Shown in pieces: positions 18,174-26,280 of a DNA stretch of 64,000 nt. A program made the translations under genes and the position numbers. This DNA is from Neobacillus cucumis. GTDB lineage: Bacteria; Bacillota; Bacilli; Bacillales; Cytobacillaceae. Position 1 is the stretch's first letter; every line of letters begins with the position of its first letter. The stretch is taken from positions 366,686 to 430,685 of the forward strand of contig NZ_JAFBEX010000001.1 of assembly GCF_016908975.1 (NCBI RefSeq). The letters are read 5' to 3'. Below the pieces are notes generated by a model that saw nothing but the letters and a program-made list of their open reading frames with translations, made no database searches and was not told the DNA's origin.

Positions 18174-18217
18174 AAAAAAAGCAGCTCCATCACATCGATG
18201 GTTGCTGCTTCTGTTTT
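18174..18217. terminator. bidirectional terminator
   Basis: GCAGCTCCATC and GATGGTTGCTGC pair around ACATC, with A7 on the left and a T-rich run on the right, between convergent genes. Confidence 0.75.
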
Positions 18218-19088
18218 AAGGTTTCATGGTCTTCCAGCTGTCCACATGGTGAACTGCTATTCCGCCGAACCCAGCTGTATTGTCATAAAAGCTTTCAACT
18301 TGGGCTAGCTCCTGATTCATATACACTTCTCCTTCTTCAAAAAAGGAGATTTCATCACCTTCATCGGTCTGTCCTGTTTCCACTCCAATTACTAGCTGCT
18401 TATTATATTTTCCAGCAAGAGAGATTTCAGCTTTAACCAGGTCCATAATCAATGAGGCTGAATCCCGATAAGCCATAACTGTAATGCTATTTGTATTTAT
18501 AATCACCCATTCAGCAAGAGTCCCTTTTCCATAGATGTTTTTATAGGGAACTCCATCAAACCAGAACGGGATGTCTGCTTCAAGTGGAAGGCCCATACCT
18601 GTTGCACTGCTATTCGCCTTTAACAATAAGGCTTGATAAGATTTAATGGTTGCAGCCTGGTTTGTGGACCAGCCGCTGTATAAATATGGTTCAACATCTA
18701 AGTGGACGCCATCAAACTTTTGAAGTTCGGAAGATCCATTTTGATAAGTCTTTAGCCAGTTCATCAATTGATCTAAGTTTTGATCGCCTTTTGGCGCAAC
18801 CCAATTCGGACCGCTTTCAAGTGCGTAAATCTTCATGCCTTTGGCAGATGCTTTTTCAATAAAGCTCTGGTAAACAGTGATTGGGATATCACGATCAATT
18901 TGCACATACACTTTGTTCACGTTCTTGCCTTTAAGAAAAGTGAGTGTGCCTGCTTCATCATTCACAATTTCCCAAGGGTTCCATAACCAGGTCGCACGTG
19001 TTTCCGTTTCCGAAGCTTTGGCACTACCTCCCCAACCATTTGCAAAAATGGCGAAAAAAATAACCGCTGCCATCACTACATTTTTCAT
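18216..19088 (-). CDS. secreted TIM-barrel-like protein under c-di-GMP riboswitch control
   Basis: This 290-aa protein has a signal peptide (MKNVVMAAVIFFAIFANGWGGSAKA). The mature chain has the look of a glycoside-hydrolase-like barrel: TRATWLWNPWEIV, NVNKVYVQIDRDI, KIYALESGPNW, FDGVHLDVEPYLYSGW (D-x-E on a strand end), WVIINTNSITVMAYRDS, GIAVHHVDSWK. The HLDVEP motif recalls GH18/GH114-type catalytic strands, but no family is certain. GGAGG lies next to a hairpin of the c-di-GMP-I riboswitch upstream, so translation is probably tuned by c-di-GMP, fitting a cell-surface or biofilm role. Confidence 0.75.
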   Translation of the reverse strand: MKNVVMAAVIFFAIFANGWGGSAKASETETRATWLWNPWEIVNDEAGTLTFLKGKNVNKVYVQIDRDIPITVYQSFIEKASAKGMKIYALESGPNWVAPKGDQNLDQLMNWLKTYQNGSSELQKFDGVHLDVEPYLYSGWSTNQAATIKSYQALLLKANSSATGMGLPLEADIPFWFDGVPYKNIYGKGTLAEWVIINTNSITVMAYRDSASLIMDLVKAEISLAGKYNKQLVIGVETGQTDEGDEISFFEEGEVYMNQELAQVESFYDNTAGFGGIAVHHVDSWKTMKP

Positions 19089-19119
19089 TTTAATCCTCCA
19101 CTCTGTAACCCAAGGCTCA

Positions 19120-19205
19120 CAGAATGGAACCTGACAACCATACGTATTACTACACTTAGGCCCATGGCTTTGCGTCCTTCCCTTTAGGAGAAGTTTGCCT
19201 TTTTC
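19120..19205 (-). promoter_or_regulatory. cyclic di-GMP-I riboswitch (GEMM)
   Basis: Read on the minus strand, the region has GGCAAAC, a hairpin with a UAAA loop, then the signature GACGCAAAGCCA, a GGGCC segment, a second irregular helix and GGTTCC closing P1. This is the c-di-GMP-I layout. Downstream, CCATTCTGT pairs with ACAGAGTGG, which runs directly into the GGAGG of the next gene, suggesting control of translation initiation. The tetraloop is UAAA rather than the usual GNRA. Confidence 0.88.
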
Positions 19206-19254
19206 AAAATTATATTTTCTTTATTATACTTTACTTTTTAATATCCTGGAATAA

Positions 19255-19343
19255 GAAAAGCGCAAGCGCCTTGGTCAGCCCCGACAAGCGTAAGACGTGC
19301 CCTAAAGGAAGGAGCTTTTTGCCTTCATTTTGGGAGTGGCTTA
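19255..19343. repeat. long intergenic repeat (GAAAAGCGCAAGCGCC family), truncated copy
   Basis: It begins AGAAAAGCGCAAGCGCCTTG and ends GGGAGTGGCTTA. It aligns with the reverse complement of the longer copy at 20113-20236 and breaks off where a GGGACGGTTCT-family repeat begins. Confidence 0.75.
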
Positions 19344-19345
19344 AT

Positions 19346-19400
19346 AGAATCAAAGGGACGGTTCTATTGCTTCGGAAGCAGGAGAACCGTCCCCATGATT
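19346..19400. repeat. GGGACGGTTCT-family palindromic repeat
   Basis: GGGACGGTTCTATTGCTTC and GAAGCAGGAGAACCGTCCCC form a long hairpin with almost no loop. It abuts the stop codon of the yqxD-like gene (TGA 19403-19401) and the end of the longer repeat. Confidence 0.85.
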
Positions 19401-19847
19401 TCAACCATAATGTGGGATAACTTGTTTAAAAAGTTTTCTAAATTGCTCCCGATCTTCTTCCGTTAAAGGTTTGGGCCCCTTTGTTCGCTTTCCGCTTTTT
19501 CGAGCCATTGCACTTAAATACCTTGTTTGTAATAATTGATCAATGTTTTCATTTGTATAGCTAAATCCTTTATGATGAAGGACTATACATTTTTTTGCTA
19601 ATCCTAGCGATGCAAGACCATAATCTTGCGTCACAATAATATCTCCCATTTCTGCTAACTTCATAATTCGGTAATCGGCAGCATCAGCACCAGAATCCAC
19701 ATAAATAGTTTCTACTCCTGATGGTTGTTCCACATTGGAAAAATGGGAAAAGCTTGTTACTAGGATCACAGGGATGTTTGCATTCCTTCCTTCAGAAATA
19801 ATAATATCCTTTACTGGACAGGCGTCAGCATCTACATAAACTTTCAT
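19401..19847 (-). CDS. yqxD: UPF0178/DUF188 protein YqxD
   Basis: This 148-aa protein of the YaiI/YqxD family is related to PIN/NYN-like nucleases. The opening [14 protein letters not shown] is the family signature, followed by [30 protein letters not shown] and [20 protein letters not shown] 19847 is chosen because AGGAGA stands before it; an upstream in-frame ATG has no such site. It is flanked by repeats on both sides. The biochemical role is not established. Confidence 0.88.
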   Translation of the reverse strand: MKVYVDADACPVKDIIISEGRNANIPVILVTSFSHFSNVEQPSGVETIYVDSGADAADYRIMKLAEMGDIIVTQDYGLASLGLAKKCIVLHHKGFSYTNENIDQLLQTRYLSAMARKSGKRTKGPKPLTEEDREQFRKLFKQVIPHYG

Positions 19848-19923
19848 CTCTATCTCTCCTGTAATGAAGTTCGAATTAATAGTGATACTATTGATTAATT
19901 GAGCTTTTGTCAAATGGGGTAAA

Positions 19924-19961
19924 CAAAGGGACGGTTCTATTGCTTCTAGAGCAGGAGAATT
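19924..19961. repeat. GGGACGGTTCT-family repeat, decayed copy
   Basis: GGGACGGTTCTATTGCTTC is followed by TAGAGCAGGAGAATTATG; the right arm has lost its CCGTCCC end. Confidence 0.6.
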
Positions 19962-20014
19962 ATGAAAACGGCAACAAATTAGAGTCTATTATGAAAGTCA
20001 CCAATTCATAATGA

Positions 20015-20077
20015 AAAAGCACAGGGACAGTTCTAATGCTTCTTTAAGCAGGAGAACCGTCCCTGTGCTTTTTTTAT
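20015..20077. repeat. GGGACGGTTCT-family repeat forming a terminator-like hairpin
   Basis: AAAAAGCACAGGGACAGTTC pairs with GAACCGTCCCTGTGCTTTTT through TGCTT/AAGCA with a short loop. The outer A and T runs make it a plausible bidirectional terminator. Confidence 0.7.
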
Positions 20078-20112
20078 AATTATAAGAAAGTATAAAAATC
20101 ACTTCGAGAATT

Positions 20113-20236
20113 GTCTAGCTTCAGCGCCTAGCCCCTCGAGGTCTTAAGCCACTCCCAAAATGAAGGCAAAAAGCGCCTTCCATTTGGGAGCGTCTTAAGC
20201 TTGTCGGGGCTGATCAAGGCGCTTTCGCTTTTCTAA
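20113..20236. repeat. long intergenic repeat, full copy
   Basis: It runs from TGTCTAGCTTCAGCGCCTAG to GGCGCTTTCGCTTTTCT. The two ends are complementary (AGCGCC/GGCGCT) and the interior holds a second inverted pair (CCACTCCCAAAATGAAGGC.. and GCGCCTTCCATTTGGGAGCG). It lies just downstream of serA and could terminate it. Confidence 0.75.
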
Positions 20237-20245
20237 TTTAATTAA

Positions 20246-21445
20246 TTAGATAATACGAGCTGTTACGATTCCTTCAATTTGGTTGATTTTTTCTACCAAT
20301 CCAGGAATGATTTCGCCGTTTACTTGATCTTCAATGTCAATCATTGTATATGCATATCCGCCTCGGCTGCGATTTACCATGTCAGCAATGTTCAGGTTGT
20401 AGCTTGAAATAGCTGAAGTGATCTGTCCAACCATATTTGGAATGTTTTTGTGGAAAGCTGCGACACGTCTTTGTCCGGTATATGGAAGCTCAGCGTTTGG
20501 AAAGTTAACTGAGTTTTTGATGTTTCCTGTTTCCAAAAATTCCTTCAACTGACGAGCTGCCATAATTGCACAGTTTTCTTCTGATTCTGCTGTTGATGCT
20601 CCAAGATGTGGTATGGAAATGGTGTTTTTCAATTTTAACACTGTTTCATTCGGGAAGTCCGTAATATATTTACCAACGATTCCTTCTTCTAATGCAACAC
20701 CCATATCCGTTTCGTTCACTAATTCACCACGTGAGAAGTTTAGGATATGAACACCAGGCTTCATAATGCTGAATGCTTTTTGGTTAAACATTCCTTTTGT
20801 ATCATTTGTTAATGGAACGTGAACCGTAATATAGTCCGATTCAGCAAATAACTGTTCCATTGTCATCGCACGCTGTACATTACGTGACAAGTTCCAAGCA
20901 GTATCGACGGAGATGAATGGGTCAAACCCGATTACGTCCATATCAAGGTCAAGTGCATCATTTGCTACAAGGGCACCAATGGCACCTAATCCGATAACAC
21001 CAAGCGTTTTTCCTTTTATTTCTTTTCCTACAAATTGTTTTTTACCTGCTTCTACAAGCTTCGGAATTTGGTCGCCCTCATCTACCAACGTCTTTGTCCA
21101 AGCCACACCGTCAAAAAGGTTACGAGATGAAGAAATCAATGTAGTTAATACCATTTCTTTTACCGCATTTGCATTAGCACCTGGTGTATTAAAAACAACA
21201 ATTCCTTTATCAGTACATTTGTCGACAGGAATATTATTGGTACCCGCCCCAGCACGAGCGATTGCCTTTAATTGATCACCGAATTCGAGTGAATGCATAT
21301 TAAAACTACGAACAACAATTGCATCAGGGTTTTCACTTTCATTGTCAATTGTAAAGTTTCCCTTTTTAAATACCTTTAACCCGCTTTCTGCGATGTTATT
21401 CAATGTTTTAATTGTTTTCACGTTGTCTACCACTAGTGTGCTCAT
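20246..21445 (-). CDS. serA: D-3-phosphoglycerate dehydrogenase
   Basis: This 399-aa enzyme oxidises 3-phosphoglycerate to 3-phosphohydroxypyruvate, the first step of serine synthesis. It has the NAD motif GLGAIG, catalytic NFSRGELVN (Arg), a central Glu segment and IPHLGASTAESEENC (His). The C-terminal 75 residues form an ACT domain (AAFHKNIPNMVGQITSAISSYNLNI..). It is the short form; B. subtilis SerA is about 525 aa with an extra domain. A ZTP riboswitch lies upstream, linking serine-derived one-carbon supply to folate stress. Confidence 0.93.
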   Translation of the reverse strand: MSTLVVDNVKTIKTLNNIAESGLKVFKKGNFTIDNESENPDAIVVRSFNMHSLEFGDQLKAIARAGAGTNNIPVDKCTDKGIVVFNTPGANANAVKEMVLTTLISSSRNLFDGVAWTKTLVDEGDQIPKLVEAGKKQFVGKEIKGKTLGVIGLGAIGALVANDALDLDMDVIGFDPFISVDTAWNLSRNVQRAMTMEQLFAESDYITVHVPLTNDTKGMFNQKAFSIMKPGVHILNFSRGELVNETDMGVALEEGIVGKYITDFPNETVLKLKNTISIPHLGASTAESEENCAIMAARQLKEFLETGNIKNSVNFPNAELPYTGQRRVAAFHKNIPNMVGQITSAISSYNLNIADMVNRSRGGYAYTMIDIEDQVNGEIIPGLVEKINQIEGIVTARII

Positions 21446-21564
21446 CTTGTATACCTCTCTTTAGATATGATATTTTTAATAAATTTCATTCATCCTAACG
21501 TCATAGAAAAATCCTATTTTTCACATAAATAGAAGATTACAGGTGACCGCCTCCTAATATACAG

Positions 21565-21670
21565 AAAGAGGTAAGGGAAAACAATGATTCCCTTACCTCT
21601 GCCCAGGCGAACGGCTTCGACACTATGTGCTCCCTCACGGTGATCCGTGTTTCGCCAGTCACACATAGCC
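21565..21670 (-). promoter_or_regulatory. ZTP (pfl) riboswitch with terminator upstream of serA
   Basis: On the minus strand the aptamer begins near CTATGTGTGACTGGCG, has a hairpin with CGGATCACCG and ends with GCCGTTCGCCTGGGC, where CGCCTGGGC is the pfl signature. It is followed directly by AGAGGTAAGGGAA pairing with TTCCCTTACCTCT before a T-rich run (21565-21600). ZTP riboswitches raise expression of one-carbon and purine genes, including serA, when ZTP/ZMP builds up. Confidence 0.92.
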
Positions 21671-21745
21671 TTTTTCAACTGTTTTTATAATATCAAATAT
21701 TCGAATACTTTTCAATTAGTAAAAATTTCACTTTATGGGCAGATC

Positions 21746-22915
21746 CTATTTATTTTTTAACATATCAAAAACTTGCTCTACATCTTTATCCCCACGTCCG
21801 GATAAGTTCACAATTAACACATCATTCGCTGTTAATTCTTTTGCTAGTTTAACAGCGTAAGCTACCGCATGAGAACTTTCTAGAGCTGGAATAATCCCTT
21901 CTGTCTTACTAAGGAATAGAAAAGCATCTAACGCTTCCTGTCCTGTAACCGTTACATACTCGCCTCTTCCACTTGTTTTTAAGTAACTGTGCTCTGGACC
22001 TATTCCAGGATAGTCAAGTCCCGCTGCAATCGAGTAAGTTGGTTTTGGATCACCATTTTCATCCAACAGTGTCAAACATTTAAACCCATGGATAACTGCC
22101 GGAACTCCTTCACTTAAGCTTGGTGCTTCCGCTGGTTCAACCCCAATTAGGCGGACATCTTTTTCATCAATATAATGGGCAAATGCGCCGATCGCATTAC
22201 TTCCACCACCAGCACATGCAATAACAGCAGTTGGCAGTTTCCCTTCTTTTTCAAGGATCTGGCGTTTGGATTCTTCACTAATAATTGATTGAAAATGTTT
22301 GACCATTGTCGGATAAGGATGCGGTCCAACAGCTGATCCTAATAAATAGAAGGTATTCTTATAGTTTTGGACTAAATCTCCTAATGCCTCATCCACAGCA
22401 TCCTTTAGGCGGCCTTGGCCCTTTGAAACTGGAACAACCTTAGCGCCAAGTAATTCCATGCGAAAAACATTGAGGGCTTGGCGTTCGGTGTCTAGCTTGC
22501 CCATATAGATTACACATTCCATTCCAAACATAGCACATGCGGTTGCAGTGGCGACACCGTGCTGACCTGCGCCTGTTTCCGCAATAATTCTTTTAACGCC
22601 CATTCGTTTGGCTAGTAAAATCTGCCCAATGGCATTATTGATTTTATGGGCTCCTGTGTGATTTAAGTCTTCACGTTTTAAATAAATTTTTGCACCGCCT
22701 ATTTTTTCCGTTATATTTTCGGCGTATGTTAGAGGATTTTCTCTTCCTATATATTCTTTTAAGTAATACTTATATTCTTTAATAAATTCCGGGTCATCCT
22801 TATAGCGCAAAAACTGTTCTTCCAGTTCGTTCATGACGTTCTGTAAATCCTCTGGAATAAAACTTCCGCCAAACTCACCAAAGTATCCCTTTTTCTCGAC
22901 ACTTACCTTCTCCAT
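21746..22915 (-). CDS. trpB: tryptophan synthase beta chain
   Basis: This 389-aa PLP enzyme joins indole and serine to form tryptophan. The PLP lysine is K91 in LNHTGAHKINNA; the phosphate loop CAGGGSNAIGAF and the substrate loop ETGAGQHG are present. The length matches TrpB1 enzymes that pair with TrpA. No trpA or other trp gene lies nearby and no T-box or TRAP-type leader is seen, so this is a stand-alone copy. It lies downstream of fabF on the same strand but behind a terminator. Confidence 0.93.
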   Translation of the reverse strand: MEKVSVEKKGYFGEFGGSFIPEDLQNVMNELEEQFLRYKDDPEFIKEYKYYLKEYIGRENPLTYAENITEKIGGAKIYLKREDLNHTGAHKINNAIGQILLAKRMGVKRIIAETGAGQHGVATATACAMFGMECVIYMGKLDTERQALNVFRMELLGAKVVPVSKGQGRLKDAVDEALGDLVQNYKNTFYLLGSAVGPHPYPTMVKHFQSIISEESKRQILEKEGKLPTAVIACAGGGSNAIGAFAHYIDEKDVRLIGVEPAEAPSLSEGVPAVIHGFKCLTLLDENGDPKPTYSIAAGLDYPGIGPEHSYLKTSGRGEYVTVTGQEALDAFLFLSKTEGIIPALESSHAVAYAVKLAKELTANDVLIVNLSGRGDKDVEQVFDMLKNK

Positions 22916-23043
22916 GCTCTTCTCGTCTCCTTTGAATCTGTCCTCAAAAATTGATTGCGGAATATTCTAACTATTATTTTATTATTCTATCATCTTACCT
23001 CTTTCTAGCAAACTATTTTTATTTGGAAATAATAAATGATTTA

Positions 23044-23083
23044 AAAATGAGAAAGGTACCTTTGGGAATGGACCAAAGGTACC
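23044..23083 (-). terminator. terminator downstream of fabF
   Basis: GGTACCTTTGG (23055-23065) and CCAAAGGTACC (23073-23083) form an 11-bp stem. On the minus strand it is followed by TTTCTCATTTTT. Confidence 0.8.
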
Positions 23084-23121
23084 TATTTTAGACTTTGAGG
23101 AAATCTGAAAAGCAGCTATTG

Positions 23122-24360
23122 TTATTCGGAAAATTTCTTAAAAATTAATGTTGCATTATGTCCGCCAAAACCTAATGAATTGGAAAGAACGACTTGTACA
23201 TCCTTTTTCTTTGCCACGTTTGGAACATAATCTAAGTCAAGTTGTTCATCAGGTGTCTCATAGTGAATAGTTGGCGGGATAATGCCTTCCTTAATGGCTA
23301 AAAGTGAAAATATAGCCTCAATTGCACCCGTTGCCCCTAACATATGACCTGTCATTGATTTAGTAGAACTCACAGAAAGTTGATACGCATGTTCTTTGAA
23401 CACTTCTTTAATGGCTATTGTTTCATATAAATCATTATAAGCGGTGGATGTACCATGTGCGTTGATATAATCCACTTGTTCCGGCGCGATTCCGGCATCC
23501 GCTAACGCTAATTTCATAGCACGCTGGGCACCTTCTCCTTCAGGAGCAGGGGTTGTAATATGATGGGCATCACCTGTTGCCCCATAGCCAACCAGTTCAC
23601 CGTATATCCGAGCTTCACGGGATAAAGCATGCTCCAATTCTTCAAGGACCAAAATTCCAGCACCTTCACCAATGACAAATCCATCCCGGTTTTTGTCAAA
23701 AGGGCGGCTCGCTGTGTTTGGATCTGGATTTTTTGATAGAGCCGTCATATTTGAAAAACCGGCAACGGTCATTGCTGTAATCGTCGCTTCTGTGCCACCG
23801 GCAATCATCATATCCACATCTCCCTTTTGAATGACGCGGAAGGCATCACCAATCGAATTGGCCCCGGACGCACATGCTGTAACGGAACAATTGTTCATTC
23901 CTTTGGCTCCAAGTTCAATAGAAACTTGTCCTGCAGCCATGTCTGGGATAAGCATCGGAATAGTAAAAGGGTTCACCCTTCTTTGGCCTTTTTCAATAAA
24001 TTTCTGATGCTGTTCCTCGAATTCTCCTAAGCCTCCAATTCCGGATCCAATCCAAACACCGACCCGTTCCGGTTGTATATTGACACCGATTTTAATTCCT
24101 GCATCCTGAACAGCCATTTTACTTGCAGCCACGGCAAACTGACTGTAACGCCCCACTCTTCTTGCTTCTTTTCTATCCATAAAAGCTTCTGGTGCAAAAT
24201 CTTTTACTTCCGCAGCTATTTTAACATCCACTTTTTCTACATCGAACAAAGTCGCAGGTCCAATACCTGATACTCCATTTTTAATGTTATCCCATGTTGT
24301 AAAAGCATCATTCCCCAAAGGAGTGACAGCTCCAATACCTGTAATCACAACTCTCTTCAT
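23122..24360 (-). CDS. fabF: beta-ketoacyl-ACP synthase II
   Basis: This 412-aa thiolase-fold condensing enzyme elongates acyl-ACP with malonyl-ACP. The active-site Cys163 lies in SVTACASG, and the two histidines in NAHGTST and TGHMLGATG. The start is set at ATG 24360 ([16 protein letters not shown]); a GTG six codons upstream overlaps the ribosome binding site. It is not next to fabH or other fab genes, so it may be a secondary paralogue of the housekeeping fabHAF locus. Confidence 0.92.
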   Translation of the reverse strand: MKRVVITGIGAVTPLGNDAFTTWDNIKNGVSGIGPATLFDVEKVDVKIAAEVKDFAPEAFMDRKEARRVGRYSQFAVAASKMAVQDAGIKIGVNIQPERVGVWIGSGIGGLGEFEEQHQKFIEKGQRRVNPFTIPMLIPDMAAGQVSIELGAKGMNNCSVTACASGANSIGDAFRVIQKGDVDMMIAGGTEATITAMTVAGFSNMTALSKNPDPNTASRPFDKNRDGFVIGEGAGILVLEELEHALSREARIYGELVGYGATGDAHHITTPAPEGEGAQRAMKLALADAGIAPEQVDYINAHGTSTAYNDLYETIAIKEVFKEHAYQLSVSSTKSMTGHMLGATGAIEAIFSLLAIKEGIIPPTIHYETPDEQLDLDYVPNVAKKKDVQVVLSNSLGFGGHNATLIFKKFSE

Positions 24361-24432
24361 GTTAATGCTCTCTCCCACCCTTTTTTATCATTCCATTACA
24401 TTTTAACTAATTCAGGGTAGTTGGACAAATAG

Positions 24433-24498
24433 GGAATCATGGGGAATCATGGGGACGGTTCTTCTGCTTCCGGAAGCAGGAGAACCGTCCCCGTGTTC
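24433..24498. repeat. GGGACGGTTCT-family palindromic repeat with duplicated edge
   Basis: GGGAATCATG is present twice in tandem, then GGACGGTTCTTCTGCTTC faces GAAGCAGGAGAACCGTCC. It lies between the divergent fabF and arylsulfotransferase promoters. Confidence 0.85.
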
Positions 24499-24534
24499 GT
24501 TTTAAAAAAATTCCCAAAAGTTTATTAAACCTAC

Positions 24535-24563
24535 TTGATTAATCGGAATAATTAGATTAAACT
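24535..24563 (+). promoter_or_regulatory. promoter of the arylsulfotransferase-ssu operon with ATCGGAATA box
   Basis: TTGATT (24535-24540), 17-nt spacer, TAAACT (24558-24563). AATCGGAATA directly follows the -35, exactly as in the cysT promoter. Confidence 0.6.
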
Positions 24564-24600
24564 AACAACTAATAAAAGATTTCTAACACGGTAATAGAAA

Positions 24601-24665
24601 TATCCAATTGGTCAACCAAAGGATACGGAAATGATTTTTTTCATTCATTTCTGTATCCTTTTTTA
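24601..24665 (+). promoter_or_regulatory. attenuator leader copy 1 of the arylsulfotransferase-ssu operon
   Basis: The alternative hairpin is TATCC (24601-24605) with GGATA (24621-24625), enclosing TTGG (608-611)/CCAA (616-619) with loop TCAA. The terminator is GGATACGGAAATGA (24621-24634) with TCATTTCTGTATCC (24645-24658), 14 bp, then T6. GGATA is shared, so the two forms exclude each other. Confidence 0.75.
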
Positions 24666-24711
24666 TTTCTATAAAACAGGAGGGATCTTGTAAAAAATAA
24701 AATAGCAAACT

Positions 24712-24777
24712 TATCCCACTGGTCAACCAAAGGATATGGAAATGATAGTTTCTTAATCATCTCTGTATCCTTTTTTA
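24712..24777 (+). promoter_or_regulatory. attenuator leader copy 2 of the arylsulfotransferase-ssu operon
   Basis: TATCC (24712-24716) pairs with GGATA (24732-24736) around TGG/CCA with loop TCAA. The terminator pairs 24732-24746 with 24756-24770 (14 of 15) before T6. It lies 111 nt after copy 1 and directly upstream of the first gene. Confidence 0.75.
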
Positions 24778-24809
24778 TTTATCACATTTTAAAACAAGGA
24801 GTGTTTATT

Positions 24810-26267
24810 ATGGGTCATCCATCTATTTATCCAACAGGAGCAACTGTTTTTAATCCTCAAAAAGCTTGGAGCGGTTACACGATTTTTCAAGCAGCCGATC
24901 ATGGCGCCTTATTAATTGATATGAATGGAAAAGAAGTTCACTTATGGAAAGGGCTTCGCGGGTTTCCGAATAAAGTGCTCCCAGGTGGTTATGTTTTGGG
25001 GCATACAAAACAACGGGATCCTAAATTTAGTTTTCAAGATGAAGCAGATTTAGTTCAAGTAGACTGGGATGGTAATATTGTTTGGAAATTTGACGGGCTT
25101 GAGTACATTGAGGACCCCGGTCATGAACCACAATGGATGGCGAGAGCCCATCATGATTACCAGCGTGAAGGAAACCCCGTTGGATACTATGTTCCGGGAT
25201 TAGAATCAAAAGTAAACAGCGGAAATACCCTGATTTTAGCTCACCGAAACGTCCATAAGCCTGAAATCTCTGACAAACCACTCTTAGATGACGTTATCGT
25301 TGAAGTTGATTGGGAAGGAAATATCCTTTGGGAATGGTCTGTAAGTGATCATTTCGATGAGCTTGGATTTGATGAAAGTGCCAAAAATGTTTTATTCCGT
25401 GATCCGAATTTAAGGGGCTTCGGAAATGATACAGACGGAGATTGGATGCATATTAACTCCATGTCTACAATTGGACCTAATAAATTTTACGATCAAGGTG
25501 ACGAACGATTCCATCCCGATAACATTATCTGGGATGCCCGAGAATCCAATATCATTGCGATTATTGATAAAAAGTCAGGAAAAATCGTTTGGAAACTTGG
25601 ACCGGATTATTCGACTCCAGATGTGAAGCATATCGGATGGATTATCGGGCAGCATCATGCCCATATTATTCCGCAAGGCTTGCCAGGTGAAGGAAATCTG
25701 CTTGTATTTGATAATGGCGGCTGGGGTGGTTATGGTAATCCGAATCCTGCATCTCCTTATGGTATAAAAAATGCGGTTCGTGACCACTCAAGAATCTTAG
25801 AAATCAATCCAGTAACACTTGAAATTGAATGGCAATATACCCCTACGGAAGCTGGGTTCCAAGCACCACTAGATTCATACCGGTTTTACAGCCCGTATAT
25901 CAGTTCAGCCCAAAGGCTTCCTAATGGAAACACGCTGATAACGGAAGGAGCAGACGGCAGAATATTCGAGGTAACACGCGAACATGAACTTGTTTGGGAG
26001 TATATCTCCCCTTATAAAAACGGTCGAAACTCCAATATGGTTTATCGTGCATACCGCCTGCCATACGAATGGGTGCCACAGCTTGAAAAACCAGATGAAA
26101 AGGAGATTGTGCCTCTCGATGTGGCAACATTTAGAGTACCGAATGCGGCAGGTATCGGCACCGATTCCGTCGTTTCGGTTGCAGGTACCGAAGAATCTTA
26201 TGAAGAAGGAGCACTTTGCGTTGCAAGAATAGATGAAACCATTAAACGCCAAACAGATAATAGCTAA
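24810..26267 (+). CDS. arylsulfotransferase (ASST)-like protein
   Basis: This 485-aa beta-propeller-type protein of the aryl-sulfate sulfotransferase family moves sulfate between phenolic esters and acceptors. Repeated blades read ADLVQVDWDGNIVWKFD, DVIVEVDWEGNILWEWS, IIAIIDKKSGKIVWKLG and LEINPVTLEIEWQY. Candidate catalytic histidines lie in DWMHINSMSTIG and GQHHAHIIPQG. No signal peptide is seen, so it is probably cytoplasmic, unlike Gram-negative ASSTs. ATG 24810 has AAGGAG 8 nt upstream. As the first gene before an alkane/aryl-sulfonate-type importer, it may help release sulfur from sulfate esters. Confidence 0.82.
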   Translation: MGHPSIYPTGATVFNPQKAWSGYTIFQAADHGALLIDMNGKEVHLWKGLRGFPNKVLPGGYVLGHTKQRDPKFSFQDEADLVQVDWDGNIVWKFDGLEYIEDPGHEPQWMARAHHDYQREGNPVGYYVPGLESKVNSGNTLILAHRNVHKPEISDKPLLDDVIVEVDWEGNILWEWSVSDHFDELGFDESAKNVLFRDPNLRGFGNDTDGDWMHINSMSTIGPNKFYDQGDERFHPDNIIWDARESNIIAIIDKKSGKIVWKLGPDYSTPDVKHIGWIIGQHHAHIIPQGLPGEGNLLVFDNGGWGGYGNPNPASPYGIKNAVRDHSRILEINPVTLEIEWQYTPTEAGFQAPLDSYRFYSPYISSAQRLPNGNTLITEGADGRIFEVTREHELVWEYISPYKNGRNSNMVYRAYRLPYEWVPQLEKPDEKEIVPLDVATFRVPNAAGIGTDSVVSVAGTEESYEEGALCVARIDETIKRQTDNS

Positions 26268-26280
26268 GGGGCTGAATAAA

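Noticed and set aside
19089..19205. S-box or T-box leader upstream of the secreted barrel protein
   Set aside because: The GACGCAAAGCCA core and stem order identify a c-di-GMP-I riboswitch; no T-box AGGGTGGNACCGCG sequence is present.
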